A stretch of 64,000 bases of DNA, from contig NZ_PUHY01000001.1 in NCBI RefSeq assembly GCF_002967765.1, forward strand, positions 124,001-188,000, given 5' to 3'. The DNA comes from Blastopirellula marina (GTDB taxonomy: Bacteria > Planctomycetota > Planctomycetia > Pirellulales > Pirellulaceae). A program made the translations under genes and the position numbers. Positions 56,806-64,000 of this stretch are shown piece after piece (position 1 is the stretch's first letter; each line of letters starts with the position of its first letter). Below the pieces are notes generated by a model. The model saw only the letters and a program-made list of their open reading frames with translations, was not told the DNA's origin and made no database searches.

Positions 56806-58099
56806 GCATCGCTTCAAGTTCATCCAATGCCGCATCCACCTCATACACCAGCGCTGGATCGGCGAGGTCCTCGATGGCAAGCTGTTCGCGGTAATGTCGG
56901 CTTACCCAATCGTACAAATCCTCGTATCTCTGATTTGTGAGTAGGTAGTTATTAGGAATCGAAGCAAGTTCTTCCTCCGTCAACACGACTCGCAGCCGCA
57001 AGCAGGCTGGGCCACCTCCATTTTGCATGCTCTCTCGCAGATCGACGAATTCGCACCGATCAATCGGGTTGTCTCCGGTAAGAATCGAATCGATAAGACG
57101 CTTTGCTCGATCCGATTCTTCACATTCGATAGGACACAATAACAACATGCTTCCCGCATTTACGGTTATTAGCTGACTATTGAAGAAATAGGTTTTCACC
57201 GCCTCTTCCAACGACAGTTCCTGTTCTTGTACGACGATCGTCTTCAGGTGCGGGCCCACTGCCATCTCGAGTTCGTGCAGGATTCTGTCTTGCTCAAGAT
57301 ATGCCGACTCATGCAGCAAATGCAGATCTTGATTGCCAACAGCGATGACATCGTTATGAAATACGCCCGCATTGATAGCGATGGGGTTTTGCTGCGCAAA
57401 GATGCAGTGTGACAAGTCTAAACGATGCTGTTCAGCCACTTGGTAACTGGCCTGCATCGCTTGACGGGCAATAACTTTGGAATCGAAGTTTCCCGAATCC
57501 GCATCGCGCCCGTAAACAAAAAGCTCGATCCCGGATTCGCCGTACGCTTCACACAATCGAGTATGATTTGCGGCACCTTCATCGCTGGTGGTCATCGCCG
57601 CCGGCAACGGATCGTGAACTACGAAATGCTTCGGATCGTGAAAGATCTGACTTAATAAAGTCGTTGTTTGTTCCACTTCCAGCCTGCGATGTTGCATCGC
57701 TTGCAAGTTCGCTGGGGTTACGTGAACTTTGCCATCCTGACAATCAGCACTTGGCGAAACGGTTGCCGCGTTCGCCGTCCACATCGCAGACGCGCTATAC
57801 GCATGACTCAACAGATCGGGGCGCTGCTGATATGCCTTCGAAAGTATCTCCTCTGGGTCGCCTGAAAATCCTTGGCTATGAAGATAATGAAAATCGGGGC
57901 GACGCTGCGGCGGGAAGAAACCTTGGACCAAGCCTAAATCGGCCACACGTTTCATCTTCGCCAAACCTTGCAACGCCGCTTTGCGAGGGGAGGATATTTG
58001 GTGGCGATGTTGCTGCGATGCGAGGTTGCCAGGAGACAATCCGCCGTAATGATGCGTCGGCCCGATCAATCCATCGAAATTAACTTCAGTGGCCGACAC
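56795..58099 (-). CDS. astB: N-succinylarginine dihydrolase
   Basis: 434 aa from GTG 58099, whose GTG shares one base with the astD stop (TAGTG); AGGAG precedes it. AstB hydrolyses N2-succinylarginine to succinylornithine, CO2 and ammonia, second step of the arginine succinyltransferase (AST) pathway. Family text includes VNFDGLIGPTHHYGGLS, SAMWTANAATVSPSADC, HDPLPAAMTTSDEGAANHTR and the active-site stretch MQNGGGPACLRLRV near the C-terminus. Last gene of the minus-strand AST operon. Confidence 0.95.
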   Translation of the reverse strand: MSATEVNFDGLIGPTHHYGGLSPGNLASQQHRHQISSPRKAALQGLAKMKRVADLGLVQGFFPPQRRPDFHYLHSQGFSGDPEEILSKAYQQRPDLLSHAYSASAMWTANAATVSPSADCQDGKVHVTPANLQAMQHRRLEVEQTTTLLSQIFHDPKHFVVHDPLPAAMTTSDEGAANHTRLCEAYGESGIELFVYGRDADSGNFDSKVIARQAMQASYQVAEQHRLDLSHCIFAQQNPIAINAGVFHNDVIAVGNQDLHLLHESAYLEQDRILHELEMAVGPHLKTIVVQEQELSLEEAVKTYFFNSQLITVNAGSMLLLCPIECEESDRAKRLIDSILTGDNPIDRCEFVDLRESMQNGGGPACLRLRVVLTEEELASIPNNYLLTNQRYEDLYDWVSRHYREQLAIEDLADPALVYEVDAALDELEAMLNL

Positions 58100-59526
58100 T
58101 AGGAGTTCTCCTGATCTGGCGCCGACTCCAATTCTGCAACTGCTGCTTGGCAAAAATCAATTGCGTGATAACCAGCCGGGCGATAATTGCCACTTTGTCC
58201 GATTCCACCGAACGGCAATCTTCCGCTGGCACCGGTTGTCGGCAAGTTCCAGTTGATTAGACCAGCATGAACTTGATCTCGAAATTGAGCAAAGTCTTCC
58301 CTTCGATCACATAGAATACCCGCAGCTAGTCCGAACTGCGTGTCGTTGGCTTCTCGGATTGCGGCTTCCAAATCAGAAACGCGAATGACTTGTAGTAGCG
58401 GGCCAAAGATTTCGTCATCAGTTCGCTCAGAACAATTCGTGACATCCGCGATGCCGGGACTAATAAGGGCTCGACAGGAGGATTGGCGTTTCGCTTCAAG
58501 CAGTATGCTTGCCCCCGACGACTTGAGCCGACGCTGCTCGTCGCGAACTCGATCCACGGCAGCCGCGTGAACAAGCGGTCCGACGAACGGCTCCGGGCGA
58601 TCGCTCGGTAATCCTACGCAAAGTTGACTTGTCCTATCGACAAGCATCTTGATGAGATCTTTCGATTCTCCGGTGACGATCAAACGCCGTACACAGGTAC
58701 AACGTTGACCTGAGCTGAGATAGGCCGATTGGACTATTTTTTCAACGGCCGCATCCATGTCGCTAGGTTGATGAACGACTAACGGGTTGTTCCCACCCAG
58801 TTCCAGGGCTAGCAACACTTCTAGGCGATCGGCCAAAGCGTGCCGAAGCTTAACGCCCGTGGCACGGCTACCGGTAAAGAACAATCCTCGCAGTCCTGGT
58901 TGTCTCAGAATTGCTTGCCCCGTCGAAACGCCACCTTGAATCAGATTCAACACGCCCGGCGGAAGTCCTGATTCTTCCCACAATCGTACCATTGTTTCAG
59001 CAACCAGAGGCGTCAACTCGCTTGGTTTGAAGACGACGGCATTCCCAGCCAATAAGGCAGGCATGATTTGACCGTTCGCGATGTGCGACGGAAAGTTGAA
59101 GGGACCAAATACCGAGACAACACCCAACGGTCGGTAGGCAGTCCGTCCGGTGCGATCGGGCAAAGTCACTACCTCTCGATCGCGCCGCCGTTGGTAAGCA
59201 TCTATCGTTACACTTGCCTTGGCCGCGGTAGCAGTAACTTCCGATTGTGCGTCCCACAGAGGCTTGCCAACCTCATCCGAGATGGTCTTCGCTAGATTGT
59301 CTTTGTAAGCGCGCACCAATTCTGCGAATCGTTCTAAAACACTAGCTCGATCATCTTCCGATTTAGCTTGCCATGCTTCCTGGGCGCAAGTAGCAGATTG
59401 GAATGCGGCTTGAACATCTTGTTCGGATGCGGCATTGCCTTGCCAAACGACTTCTTCGTTTGCTGGATTGAACGATGTCAGTGGCTCGCCCGCGGCGTCG
59501 CGCCATTGTCCGCTAATGTATAACAT
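58099..59526 (-). CDS. astD: Succinylglutamate-semialdehyde dehydrogenase
   Basis: 475 aa from ATG 59526 with AGGAGGT 5 nt upstream. Oxidises succinylglutamate semialdehyde to succinylglutamate with NAD. Aldehyde-dehydrogenase motifs: FGPFNFPSHIANGQIMPALL, FTGSRATG, LELGGNNPLVV (catalytic Glu) and the Cys in SSGQRCTCVRRL. The text and operon fit AstD. Overlaps astB by one base and starts 19 bp after astA ends. Confidence 0.94.
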   Translation of the reverse strand: MLYISGQWRDAAGEPLTSFNPANEEVVWQGNAASEQDVQAAFQSATCAQEAWQAKSEDDRASVLERFAELVRAYKDNLAKTISDEVGKPLWDAQSEVTATAAKASVTIDAYQRRRDREVVTLPDRTGRTAYRPLGVVSVFGPFNFPSHIANGQIMPALLAGNAVVFKPSELTPLVAETMVRLWEESGLPPGVLNLIQGGVSTGQAILRQPGLRGLFFTGSRATGVKLRHALADRLEVLLALELGGNNPLVVHQPSDMDAAVEKIVQSAYLSSGQRCTCVRRLIVTGESKDLIKMLVDRTSQLCVGLPSDRPEPFVGPLVHAAAVDRVRDEQRRLKSSGASILLEAKRQSSCRALISPGIADVTNCSERTDDEIFGPLLQVIRVSDLEAAIREANDTQFGLAAGILCDRREDFAQFRDQVHAGLINWNLPTTGASGRLPFGGIGQSGNYRPAGYHAIDFCQAAVAELESAPDQENS

Positions 59527-59545
59527 ACAAGACCTCCTGGAAGGA

Positions 59546-60577
59546 TTACGATGGTTGCGGAGGTGTAAGCTGAGCAAATCGGACTTCCTGTCCGACTTCG
59601 ATCCCCAATTCGTTGGCCAGTGTCGATTCGATAATTACACCGTTCGCCTTTGCAACCAATCGGCCACTACCGGCACGAAACGTTGGTTCAATCTTGGCTA
59701 CGATGTGTCGAGAAGTATCGACGTCAAGTTCGTCGACAATCTGCTCAACAGGAAGGAATCCACTATTCCGAATGACCCTGATCTCGTCTCGGGCACAGTG
59801 TAAGACTGGACCTGCCTCGAAGATGTCGACCAATCCTTCATAACGAAAACCTTGTCGTTCGAGTAGTTTCCGAGCAGGTACTGTATTCGCGTGAACTTGT
59901 GCAATGGATGCCTGGGCATCGCCGGGCAACAAGTCGATATAAACCGGATGGCGTGGAATGAGCTCTTCAATGAAATCTTTGTTGATCAGACTCAGCATGT
60001 CGGCATGAGGAAACTCGATTCCGAAGAAGTGAACGCCCAACGCCTCCCAGAAAGGGCTGTTGCCACGCTCGTCCACGACACCTCGCATTTCGGCGATAAC
60101 TTCCTGCTCGAACAGTTTTGGCCATTGGGCGATGAACAGGAAACGCGACAATGACAACACTCTGCCGTTTCCACCTCCACGAAATTCGGGATGCAGAAAG
60201 AGACTTCCGATCTCCGTCGGGCCATCATGGTTCTTGAGCAGCGTTAAGACCTCGTGCTCGTGCTCGCTTCCCAGGACCGTCGATTTCTGAATTTCCTTCA
60301 CAACTCGGAAAGCGTAAAACGGCTTGAAACCGCCGACTTTCGACACAATCCCGCAGGTCCCCACAATCTTTTTGGTCGGTAGATCCTCCATGACAAATAG
60401 ATAGAGTTGTCCCTGCGGATCGGCATCGCTGAGATCCTCAAACGAACGTAAACTTTGTTTTACTCGTTTCTCGAAGACTGTCCGATCCTTCGGTAACGTA
60501 GTCAGCCCATATTGAGTCAACTGTGCCAACTCATGAAGCTGATCTAGGTCACGCGGTTCGACCGGACGAATAATCAT
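59546..60577 (-). CDS. astA: Arginine N-succinyltransferase
   Basis: 343 aa from ATG 60577. AstA transfers succinyl from succinyl-CoA to arginine, committing it to the AST route. GNAT-like fold: IIRPVEPRDLDQLHELAQLT at the start, SLFLHPEFRGGGNGRVLSLSR (acyl-CoA binding), FWEALGVHFFGIEFPHADML and GFRYEGLVDIFEAGP. Length and text match the family. Starts 28 bp after the class III aminotransferase gene ends. Confidence 0.94.
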   Translation of the reverse strand: MIIRPVEPRDLDQLHELAQLTQYGLTTLPKDRTVFEKRVKQSLRSFEDLSDADPQGQLYLFVMEDLPTKKIVGTCGIVSKVGGFKPFYAFRVVKEIQKSTVLGSEHEHEVLTLLKNHDGPTEIGSLFLHPEFRGGGNGRVLSLSRFLFIAQWPKLFEQEVIAEMRGVVDERGNSPFWEALGVHFFGIEFPHADMLSLINKDFIEELIPRHPVYIDLLPGDAQASIAQVHANTVPARKLLERQGFRYEGLVDIFEAGPVLHCARDEIRVIRNSGFLPVEQIVDELDVDTSRHIVAKIEPTFRAGSGRLVAKANGVIIESTLANELGIEVGQEVRFAQLTPPQPS

Positions 60578-60605
60578 AAAGCATCCACCATGTTTTGGTT
60601 CTAGA

Positions 60606-62015
60606 TCAGTCCTGTATTTCAAGCGAGAGAATCACGTCGTCAATGATGTCGCAGGCCGCATCGATCTCCTGATCGGTAAGCGAAAGAAATGGCGGCAGGA
60701 ATCGCACGCGTGCCGGATTTTGTCCGGCGACGAAAGCAATGACGCCGGCATCATACAGACGATGTAGAACATTCTTGGCCGCTTCAGCCGATCCATTGAA
60801 CGGCGTGAACGCAATCATCCCCCCAACGCCCCATGGGCCCGATATCTTATCGGGAGCCTTTTGGTGTAGCTTTTCAAAACGAGTGGCAAAACGCGCATGA
60901 ATTGCAGCAATTCGCCCCTCTTCGCCATAAAACGCACCCTCTTTCATTTTTCGGAGAATCCACCGCGCTGCAACGATTGCGGTTGTCGAGGATGTGAACG
61001 TCTGACTCAACAAACCATGCTTGGGATTCAACTTCTCACCGAACAACGTCGCGCAAACCTGCGTCATCTTGCCAACGGTGACGACATCGGCATAGTCGTC
61101 GAGCTCAAGCATCTGAAACGCAAAGGGCTGCAGGGTACGTCCAAACGTTTGAATCTCGTCGAAGAAAATAGGTATGTTGTGCTTTCGCAGAAGTGAACAA
61201 AGGGCGACAAAGAACTCGCGTGGCGCTCCGTAGTAGCCTCCTTCCCCTTGTACCAGCTCCATAATAAAGCCGCAGTGCGAGTCTGGAAATCGCTCCACAT
61301 GTCGTTCAAGCACGCGAAGAGAATGGTGCAAGCTATCGACGTCAGATCGGGCGTCATAGAACGGCACGTAATCGACGGCCATCGTTTGTGGTTGACCAAC
61401 TCGATTCTTGGGTCGATCAGTAACCTGATTTAAGACCATCGACCGACCGGCGAATGCGTTTTCGAAAGCGAGAACCCTCTGCGAACCTAGGCGATGTTGA
61501 AACAAGATCTTCAAGGCGTTCTCGTTCGCCATCGCACCACTGCTAGATAGAAAGCAGTGATCTAGCTTCGCTCCATGATGCTTGGCGAGTGCTACCAGTT
61601 CGCGGCTCAATTTCAGCGACTCAACGTTCTGCTGTAGGTTGCCTTGCATCACCGTGTCCGCGAGCACGGCAGGGATTAACTCAGCGACCAACTCTGGATT
61701 GGCGTGCCCCATGGCATGCACGCCGATCCCGGTAATCATGTCATACTTGACGCTTCCATCGAGCAGTTCAACGAGAGCACTTCTTCCAGCACCGCTTCCG
61801 AGGTAGGGAAAGAAAAGTGAATTGCCACGTAAATTGGCGTATTCGTTTAGCAAATGACGGAGTTCCTCAGTCCGCTGCGGATCGGCCGCTTGGGCACTTA
61901 ATTGCGAGGCATATTCCGTTACGGCTTGAGTAAGCAGTCGGGTTGCCTCGGCGACGCGGGGATCCGCCAGTAATTGCTCAGCAATCAACTTAGGAGCGTC
62001 CACAGTTGTCTCCAT
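60606..62015 (-). CDS. Class III aminotransferase (lysine-6-aminotransferase-like), probable succinylornithine transaminase
   Basis: 469 aa, longer than usual AstC (about 405). Seen: the class III core, SSSGAMANENALKILFQHR, the Asp pair FFDEIQTFGRT, and the PLP Lys in TVGKMTQVCATL. The GKMTQVC text resembles L-lysine 6-aminotransferase (GKKxQVCG-like) more than AstC. Within an AST operon its likely substrate is succinylornithine, giving succinylglutamate semialdehyde for AstD; this is inference. Between the M20 hydrolase and astA, with gaps of 25 and 28 bp. Confidence 0.85.
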   Translation of the reverse strand: METTVDAPKLIAEQLLADPRVAEATRLLTQAVTEYASQLSAQAADPQRTEELRHLLNEYANLRGNSLFFPYLGSGAGRSALVELLDGSVKYDMITGIGVHAMGHANPELVAELIPAVLADTVMQGNLQQNVESLKLSRELVALAKHHGAKLDHCFLSSSGAMANENALKILFQHRLGSQRVLAFENAFAGRSMVLNQVTDRPKNRVGQPQTMAVDYVPFYDARSDVDSLHHSLRVLERHVERFPDSHCGFIMELVQGEGGYYGAPREFFVALCSLLRKHNIPIFFDEIQTFGRTLQPFAFQMLELDDYADVVTVGKMTQVCATLFGEKLNPKHGLLSQTFTSSTTAIVAARWILRKMKEGAFYGEEGRIAAIHARFATRFEKLHQKAPDKISGPWGVGGMIAFTPFNGSAEAAKNVLHRLYDAGVIAFVAGQNPARVRFLPPFLSLTDQEIDAACDIIDDVILSLEIQD

Positions 62016-62040
62016 TTCGCATAGGGGGTGTTAAATAATT

Positions 62041-63279
62041 CTACGCTTCTTTCCGCATTTCGGCCTCCCGAATTTCTCGTGCCTTGCGGACCAACGTCAG
62101 GAATGTCAGTTGGGCGCGAGGGACAAGGCTGTCGAGCAACATGTACTCTTGGGGCGAGTGAATGTTGCCTCCCTGGACGCCCATTGTGTCGACGTTGGGG
62201 ACTCCCAATGCTGCCAGCCGATTACCGTCGCACACCCCACCGGTTGATTCCCATTCCAGTTCTAGCCCCACTTCTCGGCCGCAATCTTGCACGGTATTCA
62301 GGAGATCGAGATAGGCCTCACTCAACGGTTTCGGCGGCGCGAAGAAGCCACCGTGTAGCACCATCGTAATGCCATCATCCGCCTCCTCGACAATTCGCTC
62401 CAGGTCACGAGACAGTTCCGCTTCTAGATCGCCTTCGGGGTAGCGAATATTAAAGCGAACCACCGCCACATCTGGCACCACGTTATTGGGTCCACCACCG
62501 TCGATTTTGGCGACGTTAACGGTTGTACCGGGCCAGCGATCATTCAACTCGTGCAGTCGCGATGCAACCTTCGCCGCAGCAACAACCGCATTGCGACCTT
62601 TGTAGAACTCTCTACCCGCATGCGCTGCTTGCCCGCGGATTACTATCTCGAAATTGCCCGAGCCCTTCCGTTGTCCGATAAGATGTCCCGTCGGGAGGCA
62701 AGGTTCGAACAACAATCCAAAATCTGCGGCCGCCCCGTATTGGGCAAATAGGCTACGCGATCCCAAAGAGCCAATTTCTTCGTCGCTATTTAATATCACC
62801 GTCCAACCTAGCTGCCCGTTGCTAGTCGCCTCGACATACTGCTCGAAGGCTTTTAGTGCGTACAACATCACCACCAAGCCCCCCTTCGCATCGGCGACGC
62901 CAGGACCATGCAGCGTGTTTCCGTCTAGCTTCAAGGTTTGGAATGTTGAATCGGCGGGATAGACGGTGTCCATGTGAATCGAGAGTACCGCCTGACGCGC
63001 CGCATCGGGGCGACGCTGGCCAACCAGGACACCAGCCAAGGGGCAGTCTTCCCTATTTCCCTGGCTGGTTACTTGGGTTTGCAGCGGAACCGCAACATAA
63101 TCGAGCTGGTCACAGATCGGCTGGAATGCTGCTTGCACCAACTCCGCCATCTGACGTAAACCAGGCAAATTGTGCGTGCCAGTATTGATAGCTGCCCAGT
63201 CAACCAATTGAGTCACCATTTCGTCACGCTGATTTGCCAGCCGCAATAGAATTGATTGTGCTTCAGATTCCAGTGACAT
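62041..63279 (-). CDS. M20-family metallohydrolase, possible replacement of AstE
   Basis: 412 aa from ATG 63279; a TTG two codons earlier is in frame. CPG2/ArgE-type di-zinc hydrolase: LSIHMDTVYPADS (His, Asp), GPGVADAKGGLVVMLYAL, ILNSDEEIGSLGSR (catalytic Glu) and the lid domain GSGNFEIVIRGQAAHAGR. First gene of the AST operon. AstE (M14-like succinylglutamate desuccinylase) is absent from the operon, so this protein may remove succinate from succinylglutamate. Carboxypeptidase G2-like enzymes cleave N-acyl glutamates, which fits. Confidence 0.87.
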   Translation of the reverse strand: MSLESEAQSILLRLANQRDEMVTQLVDWAAINTGTHNLPGLRQMAELVQAAFQPICDQLDYVAVPLQTQVTSQGNREDCPLAGVLVGQRRPDAARQAVLSIHMDTVYPADSTFQTLKLDGNTLHGPGVADAKGGLVVMLYALKAFEQYVEATSNGQLGWTVILNSDEEIGSLGSRSLFAQYGAAADFGLLFEPCLPTGHLIGQRKGSGNFEIVIRGQAAHAGREFYKGRNAVVAAAKVASRLHELNDRWPGTTVNVAKIDGGGPNNVVPDVAVVRFNIRYPEGDLEAELSRDLERIVEEADDGITMVLHGGFFAPPKPLSEAYLDLLNTVQDCGREVGLELEWESTGGVCDGNRLAALGVPNVDTMGVQGGNIHSPQEYMLLDSLVPRAQLTFLTLVRKAREIREAEMRKEA

Positions 63280-63327
63280 GGCCAACCTGCCGAAGAGAGT
63301 TGAAGGAGATTGTAAGCGCCCCGGTTC

Positions 63328-63344
63328 ATTGTATGCCGTACAAT
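63328..63344. promoter_or_regulatory. Palindrome between the AST operon and the REC-GDH gene
   Basis: ATTGTA-TGCCG-TACAAT, a perfect 6-bp inverted repeat with 5-bp centre, within the 130-bp divergent intergenic region. Another ATTGTA half-site is at 63309-63314. A candidate operator for a shared regulator of arginine/glutamate breakdown. Confidence 0.45.
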
Positions 63345-63409
63345 ACTAATGGACGTTTTTCGAGTTTACCCTGTCACGTCCCCCCTCCCATTGCAGACAG
63401 GAGCGAGCA

Positions 63410-64000
63410 ATGTCGGAAATTCGTGTTCTGGTTGTCGAAGATAACCCACTTCAGGCAGCGCTGATCCAGGAGTTGTTAGCGCAAAGCATTGATACCCGCT
63501 TCGAGATCGACACCTATGAAAACCTCGAAACGGCCCTCAATTGTCTCAGCAAAAAGAAGTTCGATGCGGTTCTGCTCGACTTGACACTTCCCGATAGCGA
63601 AGGCCTCACCACATTCATCCGTATGCATGAGGCAGCTGCTGGTGTGCCAGTGGTTGTCTTAACGGGCAATGACGACTGGTCCTTAGCCGCAAAAGCAGTT
63701 GAGGCCGGGGCCCAGGACTATCTTATCAAAGGCAAGATCGACGGAAATCGACTCGCCCGCGCCTTACGGCTCGCCGTGAAACGCACGCACGCCGAACAAC
63801 AAGAGTGGAACTCGCCGATGCTGCATCTCGCGCAGCAGCAGTTCCTGAAAGCCGCCCAGATCATGGGGCTCGACGAGAACCTTCGCGAGCGTCTTTTGTT
63901 CCCGCAACGAACACTCGTCGTCACGTTACCTTTCCGCCGCGACAACTACACGCAGGTGGAAACCGTGTTCGGTTATCGCGTGCAGCATCTGCTGACGATG
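63410..64000 (+). CDS. Response-regulator receiver fused to glutamate dehydrogenase (3' end cut off)
   Basis: 197 codons open to the window edge from ATG 63410, with AGGAGCGAGCA upstream. Residues 1-122 are a receiver domain: VLVVEDNPLQAALI (acidic pocket Glu10, Asp11), the phosphoacceptor in VLLDLTLPDSEGL (near Asp57), VVLTGNDD and the Lys of DYLIKGKI. After a short linker, residues about 137-197 read AQQQFLKAAQIMGLDENLRE, LLFPQRTLVVTLPFRR and ETVFGYRVQHLLTM, the N-terminal dimerisation domain of Glu/Leu/Phe/Val dehydrogenases, just before the expected GPxKGG. The frame is continuous. Met137 (63818) could be a secondary start. Divergent from the AST operon, whose end product is glutamate. 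Confidence 0.85.
   Translation, partial: MSEIRVLVVEDNPLQAALIQELLAQSIDTRFEIDTYENLETALNCLSKKKFDAVLLDLTLPDSEGLTTFIRMHEAAAGVPVVVLTGNDDWSLAAKAVEAGAQDYLIKGKIDGNRLARALRLAVKRTHAEQQEWNSPMLHLAQQQFLKAAQIMGLDENLRERLLFPQRTLVVTLPFRRDNYTQVETVFGYRVQHLLTM

Noticed and set aside
57568-58083. A 171-aa open frame antisense to astB
   Set aside because: Lies entirely opposite a complete astB; no domain, no ribosome-binding site.
63410-64000. The receiver-GDH junction as a chance in-frame read-through between two neighbouring genes
   Set aside because: There is no stop between the domains, no strong ribosome-binding site before Met137, and the linker is short and continuous; a true fusion is the simpler reading, though the cut-off end keeps it open.

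Overview
The window reads as chromosome of a planctomycete, most likely Pirellulaceae (Blastopirellula/Bremerella/Rhodopirellula relatives). The signs are a sulfatase, a LamG-cytochrome-DUF1549/DUF1553 protein followed by a DUF1501 protein, a PVC-type CxxCH heme protein with a dehydrogenase-like head, a Tat-exported Gfo/Idh/MocA oxidoreductase, an MJ0042 zinc-ribbon protein and moderate GC content. Both ends are cut: a secreted beta-propeller-like protein at the left (1-1542, minus) and a response-regulator/glutamate-dehydrogenase fusion at the right (63410-64000, plus). I saw no rRNA, tRNA, CRISPR array, insertion sequence or prophage.

Layout. 1-7.4 kb: partial secreted protein, anmK, a divergent XylR-type AraC regulator, a very large polytopic membrane protein. 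7.4-12.4 kb (minus): PhoD-like phosphatase, iron alcohol dehydrogenase, phosphonoacetaldehyde hydrolase (phnX) and a DUF5690 MFS-like transporter, which together look like a phosphonate-use cluster. 12.6-23 kb: a large lipoprotein, an XRE-cupin regulator, a sulfatase, and the LamG/cytochrome/DUF1553 plus DUF1501 pair. 23-33 kb: housekeeping genes (dprA, aroB, a GlpG-like rhomboid, nagB), an orphan ParA-type ATPase, small anchored proteins and a metallophosphoesterase. 33-47 kb: a TonB receptor behind a cobalamin riboswitch, the large PVC heme protein, two small hypothetical genes, an oxidoreductase paired with a cytochrome-SUMF1 fusion, and a single-chain FAD/4Fe-4S oxidoreductase.

47.1-52.9 kb is the most striking block. 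A textbook -35/-10 promoter is overlapped by a GTTAGTGT-N7-ACACTAAC operator and drives pncB-nrtR-ADP-ribosylglycohydrolase-pncA-NADAR-PARG-like macro-kptA, with nearly all genes overlapping or abutting. It joins NAD salvage (PncA, PncB), its probable repressor (NrtR, with an intact Nudix box) and four enzymes acting on ADP-ribose or NAD-derived products. It looks like a unit for removing ADP-ribose or RNA 2'-phosphate marks and rebuilding NAD.

52.9-64 kb: an aminotransferase, a U32-like TIM-barrel protein with an amidase, and a compact arginine succinyltransferase operon (M20 hydrolase, lysine-aminotransferase-like class III aminotransferase, astA, astD, astB). This operon lacks recognisable AstE and standard AstC. 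Divergent from it is a gene whose product begins with a receiver domain and runs in frame into the N-terminal domain of glutamate dehydrogenase. Since the AST pathway ends in glutamate, the pairing suggests phospho-regulated glutamate oxidation coupled to arginine breakdown.
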